From the NCBI GenBank assembly GCA_041744735.1, contig JBGTKH010000410.1, forward strand, positions 1 to 6,679: DNA of 6,679 nucleotides. The letters are read 5' to 3'. The notes under the pieces are model-generated. The model searched no databases and was not told the origin of the DNA. It saw nothing but the letters and a program-made list of their open reading frames with translations. The DNA comes from JBGTKH01 sp041744735 (lineage in GTDB: Bacteria; Planctomycetota; Planctomycetia; Pirellulales; Pirellulaceae). This document shows positions 1 through 5,470 of the stretch, piece after piece. The translations under genes and the position numbers were made by a program. Numbering within the stretch: position 1 is the stretch's first letter; each line of letters starts with the position of its first letter.

Positions 1-204
1 GCTGCGCGCCGACCGCAGCCCTTTCCTGCCCGGCGTAAGGCCCCGACGCGGCAAGTGCGCAAAACGAGCAAACCAGGAAAGACCCGCGAAGACAACCGCA
101 AGGAATCACCCCTCGACCAGCAAAACACAAACAATAACGACATCGAAAAACAAGCGAACAACCAACATCCACTACCCTGCACCCTGCTAGTATTTCAGTG
201 GCTT
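1..204. other. A/C-rich stretch with no assignable gene
   Basis: I see no convincing gene here. Plus frames 1 and 2 are both open from the window edge, to a TAG at 310-312 and a TAG at 188-190 respectively, while frame 3 stops at 36-38. A gene tail running in from upstream is therefore possible but cannot be chosen. Frame 1 continues through the repeat cluster at 205-351, which argues against it being native coding. The stretch 57-105 contains no T, and 61-180 contains only 7 T in 120 bases, so the plus strand is strongly A/C/G-biased, unlike the rest of the window. It could be an unstructured transcript leader or tail, or simply biased intergenic DNA. Confidence 0.4.
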
Positions 205-273
205 CCCCGTGTCGGTGGAGGCCATGATTCGGCGCTGGCCAAGCATTCAATCATTACGTCCACCGACACGGGG
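205..273. repeat. 15-bp perfect inverted repeat with 39-nt loop
   Basis: The left arm CCCCGTGTCGGTGGA (205-219) is the exact reverse complement of 259-273. The loop (220-258) contains a smaller GGCCA/TGGCC hairpin (220-224 with 236-240). The right arm together with its flank also forms a local CCGAC/GTCGG hairpin. The arrangement resembles REP-type intergenic palindromes. There is no T-run after the stem, so it is not a typical intrinsic terminator. Confidence 0.6.
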
Positions 274-351
274 TCGGCGGGGCCTGTTTTAGCAAAGGAT
301 TGGCGATGTTAGCGTTCAATCATTGAACCGCCGACGCAGGGTCGGTGGTGG
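243..351. repeat. Imperfect direct repeat, two copies of about 40 bp
   Basis: Copy 1 (243-283) and copy 2 (312-351) begin with near-identical 13-mers, gcattcaatcatt and gcgttcaatcatt. After a variable 3-4 base segment both continue with the pattern ccRccgacRc, gggtcgg, gg. Each copy therefore holds a hairpin unit of the form CCRCCGAC, five bases, GTCGGYGG. The copies start 69 bases apart. This looks like a diverged family of short palindromic repeat units. Whether the family is dispersed in the genome cannot be seen from this window. Confidence 0.55.
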
Positions 352-378
352 TGGCGCCGAGTTGTAGGTAACGGCAAG

Positions 379-456
379 GCCTCCGAGCCCGTCGTTCAAC
401 TACCTAGGAGCGCCGACGGGCTCGGAGGCGCTCGGAGGCCGCTCGGAGGCCCGTCG
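379..456. repeat. 16-bp inverted repeat plus triple 10-bp tandem repeat
   Basis: GCCTCCGAGCCCGTCG (379-394) is the exact reverse complement of 414-429, with a 19-nt loop. The right arm runs directly into three copies of GCTCGGAGGC at 420-429, 430-439 and 441-450. The array is flanked by CGACGG (414-419) and CCGTCG (451-456). The copies could pair alternatively with the single left arm, so several hairpins are possible. It ends about 115 bases before the lipoprotein start. It may be a REP-like element or part of that gene's leader; no function can be read from the sequence. Confidence 0.6.
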
Positions 457-516
457 TACAAAAAGTGATTGACGCCGTTTGCGTTCGCGAAAGCATCGAC
501 ATTTCAGCCGCCAGTT

Positions 517-527
517 GTCATAATGAC
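517..527. promoter_or_regulatory. Short perfect palindrome upstream of the lipoprotein gene
   Basis: GTCATAATGAC is a perfect palindrome around a single central base, 45 bases before the lipoprotein start and flanked further out by GCCG/CGGC. Its position would suit a regulator site, but an 11-base palindrome can arise by chance. I found no convincing -35/-10 pair next to it. Confidence 0.2.
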
Positions 528-562
528 GGCAGTTTATTCATTGCCTCTCATTCCACGGAGCC

Positions 563-566
563 GAGG
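563..566 (+). promoter_or_regulatory. Ribosome binding site that fixes the lipoprotein start
   Basis: GAGG lies six bases before the ATG at 573. This favours the ATG over the in-frame GTG at 465, which would add 36 residues without signal-peptide character ahead of the lipoprotein signal. Confidence 0.6.
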
Positions 567-572
567 TGCCCC

Positions 573-2783
573 ATGACGCGTGCCATTGCCCTGACCGCGA
601 TCGGTTTGATGTTGTTGCTGTTGGCAGGTTGTGGAGGCGGAGGGGATTCGAGCGAAACGAGCGTCGCAAGCAACGAGTCCAGCAACGGCTACGGCCCCGA
701 CGGCTTCAACTCCGAAGGCTACGACCAAGAGGGTTACAACCGCGAGGGACACAACTCGGAAGGCTACAATCGCGAAGGACTCAACGCCGAAGGTTACAAC
801 GTCGAAGGCAGAAACGCCGAAGGCTTCGATCGCGAGGGCTTCAATGCAGAAGGCGTCGATAAAGAAGGTTTCAATCGCGAAGGTTTCAATGGCGAGGGCT
901 ACAACCGCCAAGGCTTCAACGCCCAAGGTTTCGACCGTGACGGTTTCAACACCGAGGGCGTGAATGCCGAGGGCTACAATCGCAGCGGCTTCAACGGCGA
1001 GGGTTTCGACCGCAATGGTTTCAACGCGGACGGCTTTGACCGCGACGGGTACAACTCCCAGGGCTACAATCGCGACGGCTTCAATCGCGAGGGATTCGAT
1101 GCCTCCGGCAACAGCCGCGATGGTGCAACAGCCGGAGACGGATCGGACCGTCCGAAGTCGTTGGCCGAGTTGGCTCAGCAGGCGTTTCGCGAAGGGCACG
1201 ACGGCGACGCGTTTCGTTATCTATATGCCGACGCACTGACCGGCGGTGGTGCGGCCGAAGGCAAGGTCGACATGCACTGGGTCAGCGGTTTAAAGCGGCC
1301 CGCGATGGCGATTCGCTGGGGCGTCGGCGTCGATTTAACCGCGCCGCCGAATTTCGATGGCAACGCACACCCGATCGGCTCCGAGCCGCAGGTGAAAGGC
1401 AAAAACGGACGCGATGCCGCCGATCACGGCAACGATGCGCCGGGCGGAGCCGAGGGCGCTGTCACGACTCGCAGCCAAACGCTGAATCAATTCACCGGTG
1501 TACTTGGCGCGAAAATCGTCGCGCGGCTGCAGGCCAATGCTGAGCGAGGTGTGTACGGCCGAGCGATGAAGAACGTACTGACGCCTGGTCCCAGCGAGGG
1601 CGACGGATCCGAGTACAGCGCCGGCGCCAGCGTTTCGTACGACGGCAACTCCGGCGAAGCGGGAAAGACGGCCTTAAAGACGGAGCAGCTCGCACCGGGC
1701 GTCGTGATGCTGGGACAAGGCGAGTCGAACGAATTGCTCGACGCTGCGGCGAAAGAAGGAGTCGACGTGCTGTTGGTGTTCGACGTCAAAGTGACGATCG
1801 CCCGCGCGACCGGACTGGTCACAACGAACACCGAAATGCTGTTCTACGATGCGCAGAAGAGAGTGAGGCTCGGCACGATCAAAGCTCCGAACAATCTACA
1901 GGTCGAATTTGCGCACGAGGCAAATCGCGGCGGAGGCAAGGACCTGGTGGATGACGCCATTGACGACGTGTTCGAGTTCGCGGACAAGAATTTCGCCGTT
2001 GCGGAAATGCCACAGCTAGTGCCCGCGCACGCCGCGACCCGCGTGGGGGCGCTGGTGGCCAGCGAGTATGACAATCCGCTGCCGGTGTTGACCGAGGTCC
2101 GCTACTACAACCGCGGCAAGCTGCTGGGCGACGCGGATCTTTCGCAAGCCTATCAGCGGCTGATCGGCGAAGAGAAGGGCACCGCATTGGCCGGCGGCTC
2201 GGTCGAGCAGAAGCTCGCGGCCATCGACAGCTATCTGCCTGAGGGCCATCCGCAGGTGAAGTTGGCAGGCGCGGCGGACGCGGCGTCGCCCGGCGCTAAA
2301 CCCAAGTCCCCGCCGCCCGTCGGCTTCCCGTCGATTCCAAAGCAAACGAATCCCGAACAGCCACCTGCCGCAGAGGGTGGCGCGGGGCGAGTCGAGATTC
2401 CTGGACTGGGCCTGAGCCTCGTGCCGCCACCGGGCTTCGAAGTCGTTCGCGATGGCGACAATATCACACTGCGCAGCGGAAAGTCGCAATTGGTTGTGGA
2501 ACGTCGCCCACAACCGCTGGCCGTCGCGGCCGAAGCGCTCACGCAGGCCAATCTAGCCAAAGGCGGTTACACGCTGATCACCAAGCAAGACCTGCCCATC
2601 GCCGGGCGCGAAGGCGCGCTGGCGCTGGCTAAACACAGCAGCGGTTTTTCCTACTGGTTCGCTCTGGTCAAAGAGGGCGACGAGGAAACGATCGCCATCA
2701 CCGCCATGTGCCCGGACGAAGACGTCCTGCGGCTGGCCAACTCGCTACGCACCGCGTTGCTAAGTGCACAGCTTGCGGAGTAA
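573..2783 (+). CDS. Pentad-repeat lipoprotein of unknown function
   Basis: This encodes a 736-residue exported protein. Residues 1-20 are a type II signal peptide: Arg at 3, a hydrophobic core, and lipobox LLAGC with the lipidated Cys at 20. A Gly/Ser-rich spacer (21-39) is followed by 29 unbroken five-residue units (40-184) of consensus [YF]-[ND]-x-[ED]-G. Residues 196-223 look helical. The segment at about 373-407, with VDVLLVFDVKV at 397-407, resembles a buried beta strand of an alpha/beta domain. A Pro-rich linker (about 570-604) leads to a C-terminal domain (about 605-736) whose pattern loosely recalls PsbP/DcrB-like domains; that comparison is only a guess. The start is set by the signal peptide and the GAGG site. 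The gene appears monocistronic, 291 bases from the next one. I do not recognise the family. A surface or periplasmic role is inferred from the lipid anchor, with the repeat acting as a spacer, binding stalk or possible metal-binding region. Confidence 0.85.
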   Translation: MTRAIALTAIGLMLLLLAGCGGGGDSSETSVASNESSNGYGPDGFNSEGYDQEGYNREGHNSEGYNREGLNAEGYNVEGRNAEGFDREGFNAEGVDKEGFNREGFNGEGYNRQGFNAQGFDRDGFNTEGVNAEGYNRSGFNGEGFDRNGFNADGFDRDGYNSQGYNRDGFNREGFDASGNSRDGATAGDGSDRPKSLAELAQQAFREGHDGDAFRYLYADALTGGGAAEGKVDMHWVSGLKRPAMAIRWGVGVDLTAPPNFDGNAHPIGSEPQVKGKNGRDAADHGNDAPGGAEGAVTTRSQTLNQFTGVLGAKIVARLQANAERGVYGRAMKNVLTPGPSEGDGSEYSAGASVSYDGNSGEAGKTALKTEQLAPGVVMLGQGESNELLDAAAKEGVDVLLVFDVKVTIARATGLVTTNTEMLFYDAQKRVRLGTIKAPNNLQVEFAHEANRGGGKDLVDDAIDDVFEFADKNFAVAEMPQLVPAHAATRVGALVASEYDNPLPVLTEVRYYNRGKLLGDADLSQAYQRLIGEEKGTALAGGSVEQKLAAIDSYLPEGHPQVKLAGAADAASPGAKPKSPPPVGFPSIPKQTNPEQPPAAEGGAGRVEIPGLGLSLVPPPGFEVVRDGDNITLRSGKSQLVVERRPQPLAVAAEALTQANLAKGGYTLITKQDLPIAGREGALALAKHSSGFSYWFALVKEGDEETIAITAMCPDEDVLRLANSLRTALLSAQLAE
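690..1124 (+). repeat. 29-unit in-frame 15-bp repeat (pentads)
   Basis: The 435 bases equal exactly 29 x 15 and encode residues 40-184 of the lipoprotein. Gly at position 5 is invariant (29/29). Position 1 is Tyr or Phe in 23 units, position 2 is Asn in 20 and Asp in 7, and position 4 is Glu or Asp in 23. Synonymous codons are freely mixed (AAC/AAT, GAA/GAG, GGC/GGT/GGA), so the DNA copies have diverged while the protein pattern is kept. That points to selection on the protein and not to fresh slippage. It differs from the classical A(D/N)Lxx pentapeptide-repeat family because every fifth residue is Gly. Confidence 0.95.
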
Positions 2784-3074
2784 CTCGATCTTCGAGCTCT
2801 TGCCAAAATCGCTCTTGGTGAAATTGCACCGGATGGTTTAAGTTCTTGTAAAGTTTGCCAAGCAGCCGGCCGCGGCCCAACTGCTTAATCGGAGATTGAA
2901 TGTTCACAAACCGCGCGAGCGTACGATGTTGATTCCATCGGCCGCTGGCTGGCGACGAAGATGAACGACCGTTTGGCTCGACGTTTGCTGTCCGCTACAA
3001 ACGTCAAGTCACCAAACGCGGCAGCAAGACGCTGCCGCTGAACTCCTCCCGCCATTCAATGGAGTCACAAGAGC
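2784..3074. other. Gap between lipoprotein and peptidase genes, with hairpins
   Basis: No gene is supported here. CTCGA/TCGAG (2784-2788 with 2792-2796) forms a small hairpin right after the lipoprotein stop. AAGCAG (2860-2865) pairs with CTGCTT (2881-2886) around the 10-bp palindrome GGCCGCGGCC (2868-2877). This could end the lipoprotein transcript, but no T-run follows. A possible weak promoter, TTGCAC with TGTAAA 17 bases downstream, lies near 2824-2852. A 26-codon ORF (2961-3041) lacks a good ribosome site. The 3' third is occupied by the inverted repeats listed separately. Confidence 0.4.
2970..3038 (+). repeat. Nested inverted repeats in the peptidase leader
   Basis: Three perfect inverted repeats are packed into 69 bases. 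An outer pair CGTTTGG (2970-2976) and CCAAACG (3012-3018) encloses an inner pair GACGTTTG (2980-2987) and CAAACGTC (2998-3005). A separate 8-bp hairpin, GCGGCAGC (3018-3025) with GCTGCCGC (3031-3038) and a five-base loop, follows directly. The block ends 36 bases before the peptidase ATG, so a transcript would carry a folded leader. No known riboswitch or T-box is recognised. Confidence 0.5.
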
Positions 3075-4277
3075 ATGGAAGCTCGCCTCATCCGCGCCGC
3101 GCTCGTCGCGGCCGCTTTCCTGTCGTTGGGTGCTAGCTATCGCACTCAGAATTTCATCGTCACGGCTTCGACGCCGCAGCTCGCTCAGGAGATTTGTGAA
3201 TCGGCCGAAGCGTATCGCCGCAACCTGGCCATCGAATGGCTGGGGGCCGATCTGCCGCCCTGGCAAGAGCCTTGTCCGATCACGGCCAACGTGAGTCCAC
3301 AATTGGGCGCAGGTGGTGCGACCAGCTTTATGTTCGACCGCGGCCGGCCATTTGGCTGGACGATGACGATCCAAGGTTCGCGCGAGCGGGTGCTGGACAG
3401 CGTTCTGCCGCATGAGATCACGCACACGATTTTCGCCACGCACTTCGGCCGCCCGTTGCCGCGCTGGGCCGATGAAGGGGCCTGCACGACGGTCGAACAC
3501 CTCAGCGAGCGGTCCAAGCAACAACAGATGTTGCTCACGTTCCTGACCACGGGGCGCGGCATCGCTTTCAACCAGATGTTTGCGATGAAAGAGTATCCGC
3601 CGGACGTGATGCCGCTGTACTCGCAGGGCTATTCGCTCGCCCGGTATCTGATCGCTCAGGGCGGCAAGCCGAAATTTGTCGAATACGTCGGGGACGGCAT
3701 GAATTGGAACAACTGGACCGCCGCCACGAAAAAACACTATGGTTTCAATAGCCTCTCGGATCTGCAGGTCACGTGGTTGGACTGGGTGCGTCAGGGAAGC
3801 CCGCCGCTGCAAGACCGCACGTTGCTGGTCAGCCAGCCGCAAACTGGTAACAACCTCGTAGCCGTGGCGCCGTTTAGTTCCCCACAACAGCAAGTCGCCG
3901 TGAACGACCAGCCGCAAGGTTTGACGGTCAAGCCGATCAGCGCGAGTTCCGAGGACGGTTGGTATGCGCGGCAGCGTGATTTGGCGCTTGCTCGACGGGA
4001 TGGATCAGCAACCAACAGCTCGCCGGACTCGCGCGAAACATCGACCATCAACAGGCCATCGCCAATCCCCACCAGCATCGAAACGCCGGTTTTGCAGCAG
4101 ACAACGCGGCCTCAACCAATTGGCCGGCCGCAGCAGATCATCCTGGAATGGAGTCGCGCGGCCAACTCGGCAACCGCGCCAACGACGCCGAATTCCAATC
4201 CGCCGACTCCAGCAGGTCCTGCTCCAAACTCTTACTACGCCGCACCGTCACAGCAACCAGGTACAATCTGGCGGTAA
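3075..4277 (+). CDS. Secreted peptidase-MA-like zinc metalloprotease
   Basis: This is a 400-residue protein. Residues 1-21 look like a signal peptide, with Arg at 4 and 7 and a hydrophobic stretch 8-20. The catalytic region (about 22-240) has HEITH at 113-117: His113 and His117 as zinc ligands and Glu114 as the general base. It is followed by LPRWADEG (128-135), where Glu134 is the likely third ligand. HExxH followed by PxWxxEG fits gluzincins of the peptidase MA type. The later YSQGYSLARYLI stretch is also typical of that fold. Residues 241-400 are a low-complexity Pro/Gln/Ser/Thr/Asn-rich tail with no visible domain, perhaps a cell-surface spacer. The ATG has a distant GGAG at 3061-3064. 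The gene ends in tandem TAA-TGA stops. The protease class is well supported; the substrate is unknown. Active export and zinc use are inferred. Confidence 0.85.
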   Translation: MEARLIRAALVAAAFLSLGASYRTQNFIVTASTPQLAQEICESAEAYRRNLAIEWLGADLPPWQEPCPITANVSPQLGAGGATSFMFDRGRPFGWTMTIQGSRERVLDSVLPHEITHTIFATHFGRPLPRWADEGACTTVEHLSERSKQQQMLLTFLTTGRGIAFNQMFAMKEYPPDVMPLYSQGYSLARYLIAQGGKPKFVEYVGDGMNWNNWTAATKKHYGFNSLSDLQVTWLDWVRQGSPPLQDRTLLVSQPQTGNNLVAVAPFSSPQQQVAVNDQPQGLTVKPISASSEDGWYARQRDLALARRDGSATNSSPDSRETSTINRPSPIPTSIETPVLQQTTRPQPIGRPQQIILEWSRAANSATAPTTPNSNPPTPAGPAPNSYYAAPSQQPGTIWR

Positions 4278-4307
4278 TGAATTCGCCGCGGTCGCAAGGT
4301 GATGTAG

Positions 4308-4369
4308 GTAGGACGGATTGCCAATCCGTCCGGCGATTCGAAGACGGACGGATTGGCAATCCGTCCTAC
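4308..4369. repeat. 25-bp inverted repeat with self-palindromic arms
   Basis: Bases 4308-4332 pair perfectly with 4345-4369 around a 12-base loop. Each arm contains GGACGGATTG and its complement around one central base, so each arm is itself a palindrome (left arm core 4311-4331). The element can therefore fold as one long hairpin or as two short ones. The left flank has an extra four bases (TGTAGGTAGGAC where the right side reads as TGTAGGAC), suggesting a small duplication. It lies between two convergent genes, 30 bases after the peptidase stop and 12 before the cdsA stop, where it could end transcription from both sides, although no T-run follows either arm. I recall this motif as a dispersed MITE- or REP-like element in planctomycetes, where its translation gives spurious TDWQSV/GRIGNPSY peptides. 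Confidence 0.8.
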
Positions 4370-4381
4370 AAGAATTGCTCC

Positions 4382-5464
4382 CTACGCCGCCGAAAAGAAA
4401 TACTTCGTCAAGTGAAAGAACACCGGCGCGGCGAAGCAAATTGAATCGATGCGGTCCAGCACGCCGACATGTCCTTGCACGAGCGTCCCGTAATCGGCGA
4501 CGCCACGGTCGCGTTTGATGGCCGACATCGTCATGCTGCCGGCAAAGCCCATGATGGCGATGATCAGCGACATGCAGGCCGACTCCCAATACTGAAACGG
4601 CGTGACCCACCACAGCAATGTGCCCAACAGCGTCGTGCACAGGATGCCGCCCAGAAAACCTTCCCACGTCTTGCTGGCATTGATCGTGGGCGCGATCACG
4701 TGCCGGCCGAACAACCGGCCGCAAATGTATTGAAACACGTCGCCCAACTGCACGATCAAGATGAAGTAGAAGAGCAGACCAAAGTTGTTTCCCTGCCACG
4801 GCTGGCGGCCGGGTGTCGCTGAGCGTGTCAGTTCCAAGGCCAGCAGCGCCGGCGCGTGACTGAGGGCATAGACGCAAATCAACAGCCCGACTTGAATCTT
4901 CGCCGAGCGTTCGAGAAACCGCTTGTGGTCTCCCGACAAGGCAATCCGCGCCGGTATGAACAGCATGCCATACACGGGAATCAAGATCGTGTACAGTTCA
5001 TAGAGTTCCTGTCGTTTGCGCGCCATCTCCAACTCCGTCCCCATCTCCATCCCCATTCCCACCAGCACGTACTGCAGCGGCGTAAACAAGAAAAACACCC
5101 AGAACAGCGTGCGGTGATCGCCGCGGCGAGTGGGCGTCATGGTGATAAACTCGCGCAGTGCCCAGAACGACACGAAGGCGAACAGCACGACGGTGCCGAC
5201 GTTGCCGATCAAGAACCCGAACACCAGAATCGCGCACATCATCCACCACGCGCGGACGCGGCGGTTGAATGTGCGCACGACGGCCGCGTTGACGCTGGTT
5301 TCGGGCTGTTGCCTCAGCACCTGGCCGACGATGTAGGCGATCGCCAGCACCAGCAGCACGACGCTCAGCAAAGCGATCGTGGGCAGGTTCAGCCGCCCGC
5401 TGCCGTCGGCCAGAAACATCAACAGCGGCGGCGGGCTCGATGCGGTGGTGAAAGCGGCTCCCAT
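4382..5464 (-). CDS. cdsA: Phosphatidate cytidylyltransferase (CDP-DAG synthase)
   Basis: This membrane enzyme converts phosphatidate and CTP to CDP-diacylglycerol and pyrophosphate, the branch point of phospholipid synthesis. The 360-residue protein has about eight hydrophobic segments (near 27-50, 73-107, 118-138, 156-175, 188-212, 226-250, 266-290, 296-313). GD at 241-242 and KTWEGFLGG (265-273) match conserved CdsA stretches. The family signature near the C-terminus spans residues 314-340: Ser314, Lys317-Arg318, Asp324, Gly326, Gly331-His332, Asp337-Arg338 and Asp340. It departs from the PROSITE-type pattern at Ala323 (usually Lys before Asp), Gln330 (usually Pro) and Val333 (usually Gly). 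The length and FxxAPVFFH ending resemble the YnbB-like branch. Translation likely starts at the ATG at 5464, with AAGGA (5472-5468) overlapping the plsC stop, so the two are probably co-translated. Confidence 0.92.
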   Translation of the reverse strand: MGAAFTTASSPPPLLMFLADGSGRLNLPTIALLSVVLLVLAIAYIVGQVLRQQPETSVNAAVVRTFNRRVRAWWMMCAILVFGFLIGNVGTVVLFAFVSFWALREFITMTPTRRGDHRTLFWVFFLFTPLQYVLVGMGMEMGTELEMARKRQELYELYTILIPVYGMLFIPARIALSGDHKRFLERSAKIQVGLLICVYALSHAPALLALELTRSATPGRQPWQGNNFGLLFYFILIVQLGDVFQYICGRLFGRHVIAPTINASKTWEGFLGGILCTTLLGTLLWWVTPFQYWESACMSLIIAIMGFAGSMTMSAIKRDRGVADYGTLVQGHVGVLDRIDSICFAAPVFFHLTKYFFSAA

Positions 5465-5470
5465 GCGTCC

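Noticed and set aside
55..312. 85-codon ORF starting at GTG 55
   Set aside because: Its second half runs through palindromic repeats, its composition changes abruptly along its length, and no ribosome site or family is visible. The frame is also open from base 1, so the GTG has no special status.
465..572. GTG at 465 as the lipoprotein start
   Set aside because: It would bury the type II signal peptide behind 36 residues. The ATG at 573 has GAGG at proper spacing and gives a canonical lipoprotein N-terminus.
690..1124. Regular repeats considered as a CRISPR array
   Set aside because: The period is 15 bp with no spacers, in frame throughout, inside a clear coding sequence.
534..1199. Open frame of 221 codons on the minus strand across the pentad repeats, encoding an Ala/Val/Ile-rich repetitive protein
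   Set aside because: The 15-bp periodic coding pattern removes stops from the opposite strand. It has no ribosome site, and its repetitive product is the mirror of the plus-strand repeat, whose codon drift keeps the plus-strand protein and not this one.
566..1239. Three further plus-strand open frames (566-862, 631-963, 964-1239) giving Arg-rich or Thr/Ala-rich repeats
   Set aside because: They are out-of-frame readings of the same 15-bp repeat and lack signals of their own.
2860..2886. Hairpin as a strong intrinsic terminator of the lipoprotein gene
   Set aside because: The stem is only six base pairs with a GC-rich palindromic loop and is not followed by a T-run. It is kept only as a weak possibility in the intergenic description.
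3009..3917. 302-codon minus-strand ORF opposite the metalloprotease
   Set aside because: It is a GC-rich antisense shadow. The plus-strand frame has a signal peptide, HEITH and WADEG motifs, while the antisense product has no recognisable feature.
4138..4518. Small ORFs reading through the 4308-4369 palindrome (products with TDWQSV or GRIGNPSY)
   Set aside because: These peptides come from translating the repeat element itself and I recall them as common spurious predictions in planctomycete genomes.
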